Below are positions 1 to 12,940 of a stretch of 64,000 bases of DNA, piece by piece. The notes beneath the pieces are model-generated. The model searched no databases and had not been told where the DNA came from. It worked only from the letters and a program-made list of their open reading frames with translations. Numbering within the stretch: position 1 is the first letter of the stretch; each line of letters begins with the position of its first letter. The position numbers were made by a program, and so were the translations under genes. Origin of the DNA: Vanilla planifolia (lineage: Eukaryota > Streptophyta > Magnoliopsida > Asparagales > Orchidaceae); NCBI GenBank assembly GCA_023846275.1, contig CM043868.1:7211653-7275652 (forward strand). Reading direction: 5' to 3'.

Positions 1-1119
1 CTTATACGATATGTTGTGCACCAATCTCTAATCGAACCCTAAGATTCTCTTATGTAGTGCCTAATCATACTTATATAATTACTATAATTTTATTTCTTAT
101 TATCATTCTTATAAAAAATATGTCCTTCATGCTAGAACATTCATAATATAACTTAAATTAATCCACATTATTTTCTACATTATCATCCTTGTACGATGTC
201 ACAAATGGCCTATGATCAGTAATAATGTTTTTCCCACTCACACTACATCTAATTATTGCTATCGCTAGATCATATTGTACATTTGCTCAATATTGTATTG
301 TATAGTATTCACAATTAAATCTTTACATAAGTAGTCCTCACCACATGATAGTTTTCCATTATATTGTACAATTTTCACCAAACATATTTAGTAGTTATCT
401 AACTTTATCACATGAATTTTATAAAAATATAAATAACATATTCAAATGATAATCACACACTTTACCTAGCAAACATGAGGGGTGTAACACACATAAATTA
501 TCACAGAAGAATAGAATCATCCTATCATCAAGAAGGAACACAATGAAAAATCTCGGGAAGAAATAAATGAAACAACATCTAAGCTTAAAGGTCATGCAAT
601 TTCAAAGAATCAAGAGAATGGTGCATAATCTCAAACTCCTTAGTATAGTAACAATCTAATTATAAGGTTATGAAAGATGATCTAATTATGAACTTATGCA
701 AGGATAAATGTAAATTCAAGAAGTTTGATAATGAGAGCATTATAAGATCAATAAAATCTTTTGATAATCAATAAAAAGCCTTAGGAAAGACAAGAATGAG
801 TTAGTGTTAGATTATAAAGCCTTCTATAAATAAAACCAAAGAAAATTAGACCTTCAAGTGTTAAAGAATTTCAGTAATGAATTTCATGAAAGTGCAATCA
901 ATTCAAGATCAGTTTTGCCAAAATAAGAATATTTTACCCTTGTGTAAATAAGATAATAAAAAAGAAAAGCTGAGGAAGACATGGAGTATTAAACTAGTCT
1001 GAAGGGAAATCTTAGATGTACAAAAGTATTAAAAATTATAGATCAATCACTAATTAATAGATAACACTCTTATATGTTGTACAAGAGGAGTTATGAATAG
1101 CAAAACAATTTCTTGCCTC
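1..1119. other. AT-rich stretch without a recognisable gene
   Basis: I see no open frame of useful length and no repeat family I can name. The right part may hold the decayed 5' portion (first ORF) of the LINE that follows, but no zinc knuckle or nucleic-acid-binding domain could be read, so this is left unassigned. Confidence 0.5.
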
Positions 1120-1149
1120 AAATATACAACTAGGTCCATAACACAACAC

Positions 1150-1770
1150 TAGTAGCTCTACTTGAACTAATGGCTCAAAAAAGAATGTTTCTCAAATTGG
1201 CATCTACTTTGGGTTTCCCTCACTACTTGGAAATTTATACAACAAAATTTTGATAATATGGAAAGATAATATGCAATGTGATAGAATTCATGAATATGAA
1301 CAATGCATTCACCTGGATTATCACAAAATTTGGATGTTGATTATACACAAATATACATTTGTGTATGTTAAATGTACAAGGGAAAAAATAAAACCATTGT
1401 TAAACAATTTAACAATGCTTGTGGCAAATCAATAGGACCTATGGTTAGTTGGGGGAGATTTTAATGAAATTACATGCATTAATGAATACAAAGGATATTT
1501 TATCCCATCCTTAGATAGAATGCATGAGTTTATATATTATCTAAACTAATACCAACTAAAAGATCTTCCTTTCTTAGGCTTACCATTTACATGGATATAT
1601 AAAAAGAAAATGAAAATTTGTTGTGAAAAGACTAGTCAAGATGCTGGTAAATAAGGATTAGATGGATCTCCATATGGCTACAATTGTTCAGCACCTCTAT
1701 TGAACGAGAACTGACCATTCCCCACTATTACTACAACATCATCCATTCTACGATACTACTCCTAAATGGT
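1150..1770 (+). pseudogene. LINE 1 endonuclease domain (exonuclease-endonuclease-phosphatase fold), broken
   Basis: In intact elements this domain nicks the target DNA to prime reverse transcription. The translated pieces match the plant L1 pattern: a LVALLE-like segment near 1150, a WKD..QC segment near 1260, a V.VKCTR segment near 1365 (the plant LINE VYAKCTR block), GGDFNEI near 1453-1475, and TDHSP near 1710-1724, which corresponds to the catalytic SDHxP motif and keeps its Asp and His. Internal stops and a frame change separate these blocks, so no functional protein is encoded. Confidence 0.75.
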
Positions 1771-2089
1771 TTATATTTTATAATATGTGGACAATACATC
1801 CAAATTTTGCAAAGTAATGGAAGACAATTAGGCACTTCCAACTCATCGATCATTATGTCAACATTAGCTTTTAAATTAAGAAGATTGAAAGAATGTCTTA
1901 AGTAGTAGAATAAAAATATATTTGGTAACATCTTCCAAGCCATCAAAAGAGTAAAATAAATAGTGAAGAGTAGAGAAAAGAAGCTTTAGGAGAGTCAAAT
2001 AAAGGAAGACACGATGGGCTAATATAAAGTAAACCAATAGTTCTTGGAAGAATTAAATAAAGAAGAAATATAATAGTGACAAAAAGATG

Positions 2090-3230
2090 GAACCAATTGG
2101 TTGAAGTAAGGAGTGAAAAATATCAGATTCTTTCATATTTTAGTGAAGAATAAAACATCATAACTCAACATTAAAGATTCCAATGGTAAGATGGTATCAA
2201 GTGAGGACTAAATATAGTAAGTAATAAAGCAATTCTTCAAAGATCTACTATCTAAGAAAATGTACATTGCGATGAAGAAATACTAAGCAATATACATAAG
2301 TTAATTATTAACGAAGAGAAATGAACTCTTTGTAAAAAAAGGTGGAATTGGAGGAGGTCAAACAAGTGTGCTTTCAATTAGATATGGATAGTGCACTAGA
2401 GCCAAATGGGTTTAATGACTATTTTTTTACAAAGTGTTAGGACATCATTACATTGGACATTTTGGATGTTGTAGTAAATGTTATTGCTAGAAGTGCAATA
2501 CCTAATGGGATTACAAGTGTACATATAGTGCTCATTCCAAACACTCATAACCTTGAATCATTTAAAGAGTTCAGACCAATATGCACATGGAGTACTAAGC
2601 AAGAACTAGCCAACAATCTCCATTTAGTTTTACCAAATATTATTTCCCTCAAGAAAGATGGCCTTATAAATGGAAGAGAGATTACTAAGAATATACTCAT
2701 AGCTTAAGAACTTATGGGTTCATAGAATATGAAAATCAGAAGCATGAACTACACATTATATAAATGGGTCAACAAAATACTCACAAAATTCCAATTGTCA
2801 TCTTAGTTCAAATGTTTGATCAATAATATCATAAGTAGTTTGTGGCTACTATAATGATTAATGGCTCTCCTCACAGTTACTTTCAATCAGTAAGAGGATT
2901 ACAATAAGGTAACCCAATTTGTCCATTGCTCTTCATTATTGCAATGGAAGTGTTTAGTAGAGCATTAAAGTAATAATTTGATAAAAGGAAAATATATTGC
3001 TATGCCACAACAAGAGGTTATCCTATGATAACTCATCTAAGTTATATTGATGATATTATTATCTTTAATATTAGTGACCTACTATCCTTAAAATATATTA
3101 GTAGCTCTTTAATGGTTTCAACAAATGTTAAGAATGTAGCTAAACTAACAAAAATACAAATTCTAGATTTTAGATCAATGAAGATATTAGCAATTAAAAA
3201 GATACAAAAAGGTCATGAGATTTAAACAAA
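2090..3230 (+). pseudogene. LINE 1 reverse transcriptase, broken
   Basis: Blocks typical of plant L1 reverse transcriptase appear in order: KDGTNWLK near 2085-2110, FK.FRPIC near 2568-2585, a DGLINGRE....NILIAQEL-type block (with a stop at the Gln) near 2658-2712, a G.QQGNPICPLLFIIAMEV-type block with a stop near 2895-2955, and the active-site box YIDD at 3043-3054. In most plant L1s this box is YADD or FADD; here the Ala position is Ile while both catalytic Asp residues remain. Frameshifts and stops divide the domain into at least four pieces, so it is dead. The identification rests on motif order rather than one strong match. Confidence 0.8.
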
Positions 3231-3739
3231 CCTCTCTTCCTCGGGATGCTCTATTTTTAATAGTAGAAAGAAACCAATATATTTCTACCAATTAATTGAA
3301 AAATTACAAAACAAGATGGCTAAAATAAAAAGCTTTTATCTATGGATGATAGACTCATATTAATAAAGATGTTCTAAATATAATATCAGCTCACTCACTG
3401 ATGACAATAAACCTATCGATACAAATCATTAATAGTGGAAAAGAGTATGAATGGATTCCTGTTGGGGGATTTTAATAACAATTATAACCATCATTGGTTG
3501 GTTTGTGAAATGGTATGTGCATCATAAGAGGAAAATGGATTGGGACTTAAGAAAGTAAAAGATATCATGTTGCCATACTCAATTATGTTGAATTAGAAAT
3601 TATTGACTGAGTAATCACTCTAAGTTGATTTCATGAAAGAAAAATATTTAAGTGGACATCAAAAGGTCACCAAATTGAATTCATGAAAGAAAATGGAAAA
3701 GACTAAAACTTTGGTGTCAACACTCTCATACAAATCTCC

Positions 3740-4880
3740 TACATTAGGAAAGTATCTTTGGACACCCAACAATTATGGAATTTTTAACCTTCAATTAGCA
3801 TGAAAACAATAAGATGTAAATTCTTTGAGCTAAAATGGATAAAAAGATTTGGAATGAGAAATTTCCTACAAGATATTAATAATAGTGTGGAGAATTATCA
3901 ATAAATTATTGCTTATCATTGAGTAACTCAAAAGGCTAAAACATTTAACTAGCATCAAAATTTTCATATTGCCCCATTGAAGATTCTATTGATCATGCAT
4001 TCATAAATTCTTATCTTGTACAAAACATTTGTTCATTCTAAGGCAATTTCGTACCAATCTAACTATAGAAATATCAACAAAATAACCTCCTCAATAATAG
4101 GTGATAGAAGATTCATTGGAGCCGAGCATATTATGAAATTCTACAAATCATTTCCCTTCTAATTTGTTGGAATATTTGGAAGGATAGAAACAAAAAATTA
4201 TGAGAAAACTTAAAATTTAAATCTACCATTATAAACAGGATCAATAGTCAAATATCATAGTATTCTCAAGTGTTTCTTAGTAATGCAAACAATGTAAAAA
4301 GATAGTATGCTTGTGTAAATGGGCTTTGTTCCTCTCAAACAAATGAAATTTAGATGGTGCAAAATGGTATTGGAACCCACCTCCTACTATCTCAATTAAA
4401 ATAAATATATATAATACAAAAAGAATTATTTTATTATATTAGATCATGAAGGTAATGTACTACATGCTTTTGCTTATCTAGTAAGCCAATGTTTAACAAT
4501 GGAGGCATCTTTGTTAGGTATTGAAAAAGGTTTAAAATGCAATTACAATCAATATACTAATGTTGAAATTAAGCTTGATTGTATTTCTTTAATGACAATG
4601 ATACAAGAAAGCTTAAGGCCTTACTAGACAATTGTTGATCTCATACAACCTAATAGCTTCTCTTCTTATAGTAATTTGGAAATGGACTAATAAAGTGGGT
4701 AAAAAAGAAACTCTGTTCTTTGAAAAAGCTATAGTTAAATTGAATAGAGCACTCATCTGGGATAGGCTCAGTATCCCAATGCAATACAAGGCCATCATAA
4801 CTATGGAAAATGCTAGATTATTATATATTCACACTTCATGTAAGACACAACTTGATTGTATAAGGGAATCACCAAGATAA
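3740..4880 (+). pseudogene. LINE 1 zinc-binding RT C-terminus plus RNase H-like domain, broken
   Basis: Near 3860-4010 the reading frames give the W(R)IINKLL and S.DHAF patterns of the zf-RVT domain found at the end of plant LINE ORF2. From about 4360 a WNPPPTISIKI segment starts an RNase H-like (RVT_3) domain, followed by DHEGNVLHAFAY near 4444, MEASLLGIEKGL near 4500, and an LDC..LM segment near 4570. This domain degrades RNA in RNA:DNA hybrids in active elements. Stops and frame changes occur throughout. Short open frames at 4632-4880 are the tail of this domain, not an independent gene. Confidence 0.65.
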
Positions 4881-5590
4881 TATTCAAAATTAGTGACCAA
4901 AAAAAGGACACCTCCTCAACATATAAACAATAAACTCACCATCATACCTGACAATCTTTTAATCCAGAATATGCCACCCTGGGTCACAGAACACTTCGTA
5001 CTTCAATGTGGGATGATAATCCTTATATGCTAAGATACCAAATGGCATTGTTCATAATTGAGGTGCATCAAATGGCAACATTTTTTCTTCAACTTGATAT
5101 GCTTCTGGGAGATCATTGTTCAAATGATAACACATTGTATTGGTGCATGCCACTCCATGAAACATATCAAACTCATCCATTCCCAACATAATCTTCAGTG
5201 CATATCTTGTTCTCATGCTTCATTCTAGTACATTTTCTAACTATTATTTACCATATCGTTTCCACATAGAAGGACATAACTATGATCACTTTACTATGAT
5301 ATACATCTGGAATTATTCACTTTTGCATATCATTGTCATTGTATGTTGACATAATTAAAATGCATCATATAAGTCTATTAGCACTCCTCTGCATTACCTC
5401 ATTCATAATATTATGACTATAGACTCTTCGTTGCTTCAGACTATTAAGTTATCTATAGAGAGTTTAGTGTAGTGCACTATCTTTCAATCATATATATCAT
5501 GCTAGCAAGTGGGTTTGAAATAGGTTCACAATTACAAAATGTAATATTTCTCTCTATTGTATTGATATATTGTCGTGTTTAAAAAAATAA

Positions 5591-6519
5591 ATAATCAAAT
5601 CAATTTGTTTTTTTTATTGTTGAAGTTTTAAATCATTATTTTTTCAAATCATTAATTATAACTAAGTTCAAACATTCAATTGAAATTTCACATTGTGATA
5701 AAAATTTTATACTTTAGTGAAAATCATGTTTCACAAGTATACCAAAAATTATGTTTGAATTTTCGAAACATTGATTTTAAAATAAAATAGAGAATTAGAT
5801 GATCTAAAAAAGACTTTAAGGTATGTTATGCAAAACGAATTGTTCGATATGGGATCAAATGATTTGATGACTTCATCAGGTAATATGATTTAGGGAACTA
5901 TAAAGCCTTTATAGCTTATTGTAATATCCCTAATGGTATGATAACTTATTTTATTGATGATTTTTATTTTCTTTTTTGAGAATTTAACTAACTTTTTGAA
6001 AAAATCATAAATTGTCTAAAAGGGGATAATACACCTAAAAGATGGAAAGCGAACTTCAAAAATACAAGTATAATTTATTAAGAATCTAATAGTATCAAGT
6101 TAGTTAAAATCAAAGGTATTTATTTAGACTATAAAATAAAAGATTACATATTATCAAGAATTTAATAATAAATAAGCTATAGAAGTAATATATACCAAAA
6201 ATAAAAAAAAATTATCCTAACATGAATAAAAAAAATTATAAAGATAAAAAAAGTGTCAAACATTTAGAAGGAAAAATAATATAATATATGGATGGTTAGA
6301 GAAAAAAATTTAAAATACCAAATAATATCATAAAGTTATAAAGTTTACCAAATAGGTAAAGCTTGTTGTGTAGTTTCATTAAAATTAGCCAACGAATTTT
6401 TGGATGGCATTTGGATAAAAACATGTAAGTAATAAAATATATTATATAGTTTTAATTGAATATTTTTTATTAATTTTTATATTTCTTAACTCTAATTGGT
6501 GAACCTACCTTAATGATGA
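5591..6519. other. AT-rich spacer, nothing recognised
   Basis: Downstream of the LINE 3' tail the sequence is AT-rich with homopolymer runs. No protein domain, terminal repeat or structured RNA is visible. Confidence 0.5.
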
Positions 6520-7330
6520 AAACAAGAAGTGGAATCTAACCATCATTAAATCCAAGGGTTGAGAAATTCAAGAGGCATTGTAAAAGGATAATCTTGATTG
6601 TTCATAGGAATAGATAGATTGATTAGAAGTGAAAAAGTGCATACAAACTACAAGGAACCCTTGTGACTTCTATTAGAAGAGTTTTTAGAAAAAGAAAATT
6701 GGAATTTCTAAAGGAGGGATTAGGGTAATTAAGGAAATTTTCTCCTTAGACTTTTATGCATAGAAAAAGGGAAAGGAGAAATTATTGTCATGGGAAGAAA
6801 GTGAATTTAGGAATTTCACTCAAGCAACCAAACAATGGACTAAGAAGGGAAAGACATAATTCTACTAAGGGAATTATAAAAATAAAACATTTTTGGTGGG
6901 ACCACTACAATTCTAATTATGGTAGGCATTTATGTAGCATTATGCATCTATTTGTTAAAAATTTGATGATAGTTGATAGTTATTAGCTTTGCAAAGTTAT
7001 ATATAAAAAATAATAAGGTTCCTATAAAGTATAATGCCTTGATCTGGTTGGATATTGTATGGTAAAAAAATGTAGCTTTGAATTAGGAAGAATTTATATT
7101 TTTGGAGCAAATGGTAAATCACAAAAATTAATGCTTTTACATGTTGATGTTGAAATGAAAAAAACAATGTCTCCTTTTAATTACAAAAAAATAAGTATTT
7201 TGAATTATCAATATGGTTTTTTTAACGACAAAAATATAGTCTATGGAATGATCAACATTCTATGTTGAATGGATTGTTATAAAAGCTTAATGGCTTAATA
7301 ATCCAAGTTAAAGGTTATTAAAATACATAG
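6520..7330 (+). other. Unclassified coding remnant, possibly transposon-derived
   Basis: Two short open frames (6756-6986 and 7059-7268) lie in a region somewhat less AT-rich than its flanks. They contain WWDHYN and FELGRIYIFGANGKSQKLMLL segments whose composition looks like decayed coding sequence rather than noise. A WEESEF-like segment in another frame near 6785-6800 resembles first-ORF proteins of some plant LINEs, but this is a weak impression. I do not recognise the family and assign no function. Confidence 0.25.
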
Positions 7331-10300
7331 CTTTCCTCCAATGGTTACACACTTATAATTGATAGTAAAAAGGAAAGGAGAAGGTTGAATAAAAGGATAA
7401 ATAAAGCATGGGTTCAAATGGAAAATTAAGATGGGTCAAATTAATTATAAAGCTAATATAAAGGGATTTAATCTAAAAGATAATAGCTTTGTATTGACAT
7501 TTAGTCTCATTTTGGATATTTTTATTTACATCTTCTATCATTTTTCTTTTATTAATTAGACATAAAATGCTATATGATCCAAACTTGTACCACTTTGCAT
7601 TCTTGTTATATAGATTTTGTCTGTTGAGCCTATGTCAGTTGGCTCAACCACTTCTATGTCCTAACACTTACATAAATTGAAGATGCACATCACAAGACTA
7701 CAAGGCAGCTTAGCTTTATAGTTTTTTTTATTTTATCATAAATAGATGTACTAAGATATTGATTATATGTGATATATCAGATAATTTTATAATAACTATA
7801 TATTTTGTTTAATATTTGATAAGCTTGTTACATAAATTTTGGCACAACTATTTTACACATATGATTATTATGTTTACAAAAGTGATTTAATTGGTTGTTT
7901 CTAAAAAATTAACTAATTTTCAAAGAAGAATTATATTTATGCTAAAATTCATTTCATAATAAAGAGGTTTTTATAAAATAAATGCTTTTTAAAAGCTCAA
8001 ATGAAAAAATAATAAATAATTATGCATTAACAATTGTGAAGTGTGGTTCAACAAGAGGAGAGTGAACTACTAGAAATAAAAATCTAAACTTCTTAAAAAG
8101 ATATTTAAAGAATGTATTTTAAAGTTATATTTAATAACTTGAGAAAGTTAATAACTATGATTTTTTATAAATTTTAATTTTATTTTAAAGCATGTCATTT
8201 TTTTAATAATAAAGTTTTAAAAAAATTATGAAATAAAAAAATCAACAACAATTAAAGTGCACCAATAGCAAAAATCAAGTAAAAAAATATTCAATATAAG
8301 CCTTTCATCAAAAGATGAGTAGGGTAAAACCTCACAATAATAAAAGAAAAAAAATAAGCCATTACAGTCATACAATGAAATAAAATTGTTAATTAAAAAA
8401 AGTATTTGATGACACAAAATCAAAATTAATACAAAATACCCTATGCTTGATGAAATACTTAATAAGACATAAGTGTTTTAATTGAATTAATTAGAAATAA
8501 AAAATTGAAAACTTAGCTAATTTGTAGAAATTAGGAGTTTAAAGACTAAAAGATGTAACTTAACGAAGCAACGATAAGCATTAGCTACTAATAGCTTGAA
8601 TTACTTGAAAGTTTTCTTCAGTGTTTACCAAATCTTTCATAAATTTTTTTTAATTAATTATGTTAAAAAAATCTCCTATTTATAGATATTTCTTAATGAC
8701 TAAAAATATTTACCAAACAAACCAATTAGTCATTAACACTTATTTTATTTAAAATATGTCGATGTAGGATTTAATTAAAAACTTATATACTTATATTTTA
8801 ATTATGGTGCAGATGGATCAAAAAAATAATGGTTAGAATAGCCATTATCCAAATGATCCATTAGTGTTGTTCCATCTGAATTAATGATGACATAAGTTGG
8901 ATGATAAAAGATAATCTTAATCATTGGATTACAAAAATTACATGATCAGGCAACTAAAATTAAACTGACTCTATTTAAAAAATAAAATGTAATTTGGACC
9001 ATTAGATCTCAATCATGATTTGATGGCTAGATTTAGATCTTACACACAGACTAAATGCGAACCTTATAATCACAAAATTGCACGATCTAATGACAGAATG
9101 AATCAGTGTTTAAAATAGGTGAATGAGATGAAGATCATTCAATTGCAAAATTACGTGATCATATGACAACAATCTCTCCCATAATTCCAAATTTAGCCAT
9201 GTGAATAAAACACTACTTTTTAATCCCACATAGTGTTTTTTTTCTTGTATTTATCTCCTTATATCCTATGCTTCAAATGTAGTTAATTAATAGGGTTGGT
9301 TATCTTTTCATTCATTTAAGATTTAATCACCCATGCTGCTAGTATTTTGAATAATTAATTTATGAATATGTGAGTAATGCCCTGATTTGATAGACCCAAA
9401 ATGAGTTTGGGAGTAATGTCCTAATCTAATTATTTCAATGAATCAGATTCAGTAGTTTTTGTTTTTTGACCCAATACTTTTGATTTAGTTCTAAGTATTG
9501 ATAGTCTATTAAGTAGATTTAGGTTTTTTATTTTATTTTAAACTTTATTTATTATTAATAATATTTTTTATTACTATAATATAGTTTTTGCAACAAGTTA
9601 ATAAAGAAAGATTTCTAAGGATTTGATCAAAGTAAAATACTTTTTATGATGGTCTAGATAAGATGATCAAAGATATCAAAAATCAAAATATTTTTCTAAT
9701 ATGATTAATTTAAATAGATTTTTTTATTTCTTTATAAGAATGAATTCACCCAAGGTTAACATTTTAATCAAAAATAAAATTAAATTCAAAATATATCTCT
9801 TGATTATTTGTCACTCGAATTAAGATGTTCCTCATGAGATCTAATATTTTTTCTTATCTAAGTTCTCTCACAAACACAAGCATTAGTTAACAAAATCTAA
9901 AATTTCACTCAAATAAATTCATTCAAAATATTTAAAGTTTATTATCATCAAATAAAACATCAAGTTCAACAACACAACAAATTGATCTCATTTGATTATT
10001 ATGACGATTTGATCGAAAGGTTTGATGAATTATTGGATAGTTCAAGAGTTATCAAATAGTTTGATGATATACTAGATGGTTTGATGATGTATGATAGTTT
10101 GATGTTGTACCTAATAGATTATCAAGGTATCCAATGGTTTAGTATGGTATTAGATAATTTAAAATACATTAGATGATTTGATATGTAGAGAATAGATAGT
10201 CATATAAAAATGAGTTTTTTGAGGATTAAGTTGGCCAAAATATTTGATTATAAATTCAAAGGAATTTGAGTTTTCTAATTAATGCTGTCCCTTACATCAT

Positions 10301-11659
10301 GAAAAGTGAAAAACAATGTTGAAGTTTTGTTGGCATCATGAACATGATTGTTGTATTTGACTTTAATCATAGCAAACTCCTTAAGTGTTTTCTCTTAATG
10401 ATTAATTTGTCTACCTAGTATACTTTTCATGTGATCAACTTAGCCCACCTTGGACTTACACTTTAGAAAAATTTGTGAAAATTATTAAATAACTCAAAGA
10501 AGTGAAGAACAAATGAAGCACTCAAAGTGAACAAAGTCGTAGGTTTAGAGTTAGCCCGCTTTTTAGAACTTGTGTAAATATTTTGCTTAATATTTACCTT
10601 TTTCCTAATGAAGGAAGCTTATACTTGCACTTCATTATATTATGTTTGCATTTCATATAAATAAATTCTTATTTGGACATAGCTAACTAGAACCTAATAA
10701 TAAAACTTATACAATAAAGATAGTAATTTGTGAATTCAACCCCATTTATATTCTCACTTTCTGATAAAATAACTTGAATTGTGTTTTCTCAAATATGTTA
10801 TTTAGCATTAATAATCAATAGTTTATTGATGCAGGGTAGATTTAGACTTTTTCTAAAATCTAAATTAGAGCCTAAATACTAGAGATGTTCAAAAGATTTT
10901 TTAAAAATATGAAAAGATATTATCCATTAATCAAGGTTAAATGGTATGTGTGATATTTTAAAGCTATTCGAATATTGGTGTTCCAAACTTATAATATGAA
11001 TTATTAAGTTTAGTAGGTGACAATATCTTAAGAATTTAGCATAAAATTCTATAAAATAATTTTTTTCATATCCAATTTTGTACATAAAATAGAGAATTTA
11101 AAGTAAACTCTATGTGAAGCATTTAATATAAAAGAATAACATTAATTTTAGATTATTACTTAGAAAATAAAAGTTGCTGAAAGGGCATACCTTTTTGGTT
11201 AATTTCTTGTAGTTTCGTAGATGTTGGCATTTAGAGCACCGAAGGACCAAAACGTGACTTGGTGGTGATTTAAGTTAGTAGGAAAGCTTAGGGGTGTTGG
11301 CAAAAACAAGAATTTATTTTGTTACTAGCTCTCTCATGGAAGATTTCTCATTTTTATCCTTATCTCTCATAAGGGACTTTTGCCAGCTCTCTCAATGGAA
11401 GGTCTCTCACCTTCAATCATTGTTTCTTACAAGAAAAGTTAAAATCTCTCCAATCAGAATTAGGTATACACATTTCATTCATAAAGGTGTAAGTTGTCAA
11501 ATAAAATAATTGTTTATTCCATCAATTTTTCATCTCCTAATGTCTAGAGAGTATTCTTATTTATAGAGACCTCAAATATTCATTAGTAATTTTACAAAAA
11601 ATTAAAAAAAATTAAAAAAGCTAAAAAACTTAATTTAAATTAAGCAATTTTCAAACTAT
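7331..11659. other. 4.3 kb AT-rich gene desert
   Basis: No gene, LTR pair or transposon domain is readable on either strand. Three loosely similar segments beginning AAATTRCRYGATC occur near 8934, 9070 and 9145 and may be remains of a diverged tandem repeat. A short-period TTTGATGAT repeat lies at about 10003-10190 and is listed separately. The open frame at 11294-11509 has no recognisable domain. Confidence 0.45.
10003..10190. repeat. Degenerate short-period TTTGATGAT repeat
   Basis: The words TTTGAT, GATGAT and TAGATGGTTTGATGA recur about every 15-25 bases across this stretch, with many substitutions. It looks like an old minisatellite or the repetitive part of a decayed LTR. A similar wording (TTTGATGATGGTTCA) occurs again near 15870. 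Confidence 0.45.
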
Positions 11660-11975
11660 TTGTACATATCAGGTGGCAGTAACAGTGAGCGATCAAACAG
11701 TGGGCAGCGAAACTGTGGGGTGAGCAATGTTGTAGAACTGTCAATCCAAGTTTCTAGTAGGTGCGGGTCGAGTAGAACATAATAGTTTAAAGGGATTGGT
11801 GGGCTGGCATAGGCCGTTATAGTCATCACGAATAACAGGTCAATGCGGGATGAGCGTAGGTAAAAATGTGTTCCCAGGTTAATTCAGACCATGCAGACAC
11901 ATGGGTCGGCTCAGGTGGTGGCAACGGTTGCTGACAACAGCTGTGACAGCGACAAACAGTAATGGATAGCGACAT
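11660..11975. other. G-rich island of unknown origin
   Basis: About 300 bases are clearly richer in G than the surroundings and contain repeated GGCAGCGA / GACAGCGAC / GTGAGCGA words. No open frame persists and no promoter elements are convincing. It may be part of a decayed LTR, since the repeated words look like short tandem copies. Function unknown. Confidence 0.35.
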
Positions 11976-12705
11976 GATGCAAAATCAATAAAAAAATTTA
12001 ATTTTAAGCAATTTTAAACCAAACTTTGCACTAGTAAACTTGTAAAACTTGTGCGACGCTAGCAAATTTGTATTTGTAAGTCAATATTACATGCTCTTGC
12101 ATCACTTATAAAGCAACCTACACTACACCAAATTCATTTACTAGTAAGGACAAAATAGTAGATGTAGTCTCTCATATGTAACTTAGAAGATTTTAGGATG
12201 ACTATCTATTTAATGGGAGGCATTAAGTTTTGTTAGGTATGAATTTCTAGACCCACATAAATGATGTACTCAAGAACTTAGAGACCCAAGTATGTCCCAA
12301 ATTTTAACCCATTTATCCTTAATCGCACCTTATAAAATGAGAGCACATGGATAATGGTTAATAGCTTGCACTAATATTTATTAAGGTAGAAATTCGCTCA
12401 TGCTTTTTGAGGATCCAAGATGGACTCATTAAATAGGTTTTCTTTGGCAAAATTAATCACAAAGCACCATATTAAGGCTTGGTCTCTAGTTATAGATCTG
12501 TACTAGCTTAATATCGTTAGTTCAACATTTGAATCCCTGAATCTAGGCCCTTAAATTGAATCTTAATTCATCATCATCATTTTTTTATTATTAAATTACT
12601 TGTCCTTGCCTTCAATAAGGATGAGCAAACCTAGCCCTTTATTGGATCAAACCTATGCTTGTTAACCAATCTTGAAGCAATGCTAAAGGGACAAAATTCA
12701 AGCTT
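11976..12705. other. Intergenic DNA, nothing recognised
   Basis: No coding frame or repeat boundary could be supported. The base composition is more even than in the flanking deserts. Confidence 0.4.
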
Positions 12706-12940
12706 GTTACAAGAGGCATGAGTATTAACAATATACATGTAATTAATTCGAACGGTATAATCTATTTATAAATTATATATATTAACTATCCATCCTTTTT
12801 TTTATTACTTTAAAAGAGCTTTTATTGCTGAAGTTAAAAGTTACAAGAGGCATCAGTATTAACAATATACATGTAATTAATTCGAACGGTATAATCTATT
12901 TATAACTTATATATATTAAATCTCCATTATTTTTTTTTAT
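12706..12940. repeat. Tandem duplication with 134-bp period
   Basis: The segment beginning GTTACAAGAGGCAT at 12706 recurs at 12840, an offset of 134 bases. About 100 bases of each copy align with only a few differences (for example GCATGAG against GCATCAG), including a shared TTCGAACGGTATAATC block and a following T-rich run. The tail of copy 2 is shorter or more diverged. High similarity in an otherwise scrambled region suggests a fairly recent local duplication. Confidence 0.85.

Larger units (their letters stand above)
1120..5590 (+). mobile_element. Decayed L1-type LINE (LINE 1), 5' part missing or unreadable
   Basis: A non-LTR retrotransposon is readable as a colinear series of plant L1 domains on the + strand: endonuclease (about 1150-1770), reverse transcriptase (about 2090-3230), zinc-binding RT C-terminal region (about 3740-4160) and an RNase H-like domain (about 4360-4880). 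Many stops and frameshifts interrupt all frames, so it cannot be active. The 3' end is placed near 5590, after an A-rich tail around 5579-5596. No first ORF could be recognised, which fits either 5' truncation or deep decay. The domain order and motif spacing make the class secure; the outer limits are approximate. Confidence 0.85.
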
